From assembly GCF_901709675.1 (NCBI RefSeq), contig NC_051092.1:2236491-2300490 (forward strand): a stretch of 64,000 nucleotides of DNA. Reading direction: 5' to 3'. Positions 62,933-64,000 of this stretch are shown here, one piece after another; positions within the stretch are counted from its first letter, which is position 1, and the number at the start of each line of letters is the position of its first letter. Below the pieces are notes generated by a model. That model made no database searches, had not been told where the DNA came from, and was given only the letters and a program-made list of their open reading frames with translations. The position numbers were made by a program, and so were the translations under genes. This DNA comes from Syngnathus acus (lineage: Eukaryota > Chordata > Actinopteri > Syngnathiformes > Syngnathidae).

Positions 62933-63960
62933 TGCGGCCCCCGTTCTTCCCGTCTAGTCCTCCATGTGTGTACCGCATAGTCTTTGTAAAACAGCCTAGC
63001 TGCTTTATTTCTTATCTTTTCTTCTTTGTCGTCTCTGAACCTTAACATTTTAAAACAACAAATCCTAGGCAGGGAATATACACTCACAGGTCACTTCATT
63101 AGGCACACCATAGCAGAAGTCACTTGACACCATCCCGCCTCTAAAAATAAAAATGTTCAGGGTTCATTTCTATTAGACAGGCATCCAATCGAAGGGGTTT
63201 CTTGAAATGCCTTTTTTTTAAGGTCTGAATGAGTGCGATCTGCCATTATTTTATCAATTCAATGAAATGAAATATTTGCTTTATTGGTTTTTAAAAATGA
63301 ATTTAATGCTCTTGCTGGCCAAATCGGGTCAAGGATCGCCAAACTCCAAATTAACGTTTACTAGAAACGTTTAAACTAAAAAAAAAAATCACCTTAACCC
63401 CCCTCAACCGATGCAAGATATGAAAACTACCCCAAAAGAAATTTCCCGGTGTACCTAATGTTGTGTCTGACGATCGTGTGACTGTTGCCATCCCCCTCCC
63501 CTCCCGCACTTAGTCCATCTTTGGATCACTCGTCCGTGCTACTGAATACAAAAGTGTGAGCAATAAGGTGGACGTGCCACCGAGCCTACATGAGAAAGTA
63601 AGAATGTGTGTGCGAGAGAACGTGTACATTCAAAAAGTTCCACGATTGGGTTGAGGCTAACGAGTGCCTACATCGTCATTTATAGAATACGCCATGTTTG
63701 TATAGTTTCAGTATTCTGTATATATCATATAAATATATTTATCTGCGTTATTTGGATAAATGTAATTAAGGTTCAGTCATCAAATCGTCATTATTAACGT
63801 CATTGTTTTTTTTTAACTAATGTGTTCATGAGGACCGAGTCCTTGTCTTTGTAAATAGTTTGTTCTGTCCATCAAATGGCTTGAAAACATACAGCAAAGA
63901 AATGTCTTTTTTCCCCTTCCTCTTCTTCGACATTAAAATCTGACCCAAAAACACGAGTCA
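62933..63960 (+). other. slc6a15 3' UTR
   Basis: AT-rich sequence without a frame follows the stop. ATTAAA at 63932-63937 is a plausible polyadenylation signal, giving a UTR of about 1 kb. The true end could lie beyond the window. Confidence 0.45.
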
Positions 63961-64000
63961 AAGTCTTGATTGATTTTCCATGCCGACTATAAGCCTGAAG

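Overview
This is a vertebrate, almost certainly teleost, nuclear segment. The evidence is spliced genes with GT..AG introns, fish-type interspersed repeats and microsatellites, and five recognisable vertebrate genes packed into about 58 kb. The gene order is NTS(-), RASSF9(+), ALX1(-), LRRIQ1(-), SLC6A15(+). From memory, this is the same order and the same relative orientation as the human 12q21.3 block (SLC6A15, LRRIQ1, ALX1, RASSF9, NTS), where it spans roughly 1 Mb. The compaction fits a small-genome fish. I cannot name the species. No bacterial, phage or CRISPR features are present.

Layout. 1-4.75 kb: intergenic, with a 306-bp (AAAG)n tract and a hAT-like MITE carrying a perfect 8-bp target duplication. 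4.76-6.84 kb: neurotensin/neuromedin N precursor (minus), all four coding exons resolved. 7.3-12.2 kb: RASSF9 (plus), two coding exons. NTS and RASSF9 are divergent and their start codons are 0.8 kb apart. 12.2-24.4 kb: non-coding, with a second copy of the MITE at 17.57 kb and a degenerate tandem repeat at about 23.3-24.4 kb that runs up to the ALX1 stop codon. 24.4-27.2 kb: ALX1 (minus), four exons, paired-type homeodomain plus OAR tail. 27.2-33.8 kb: intergenic, with one weak coding-like patch at about 30 kb. 33.8-48.1 kb: LRRIQ1 (minus), about 20 exons traced by phase-compatible splicing, including a 2-kb exon that encodes a charged coiled coil followed by about 60 copies of a four-residue Asn-Ile repeat. 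48.1-55.3 kb: intergenic repeats. 55.3-64 kb: SLC6A15 (plus), eleven coding exons joining to 739 codons, then the 3' UTR.

The genes are not an operon or pathway. They are a conserved syntenic neighbourhood: a gut/brain peptide hormone, a Ras-association scaffold, a craniofacial transcription factor, a leucine-rich-repeat/IQ protein and a neuronal amino-acid transporter. I see no previously undescribed system. The most unusual points are the LRRIQ1 tetrapeptide expansion, the changed neurotensin/neuromedin N sequences, the tandem repeat adjoining the ALX1 stop codon, and two MITE families with intact ends.
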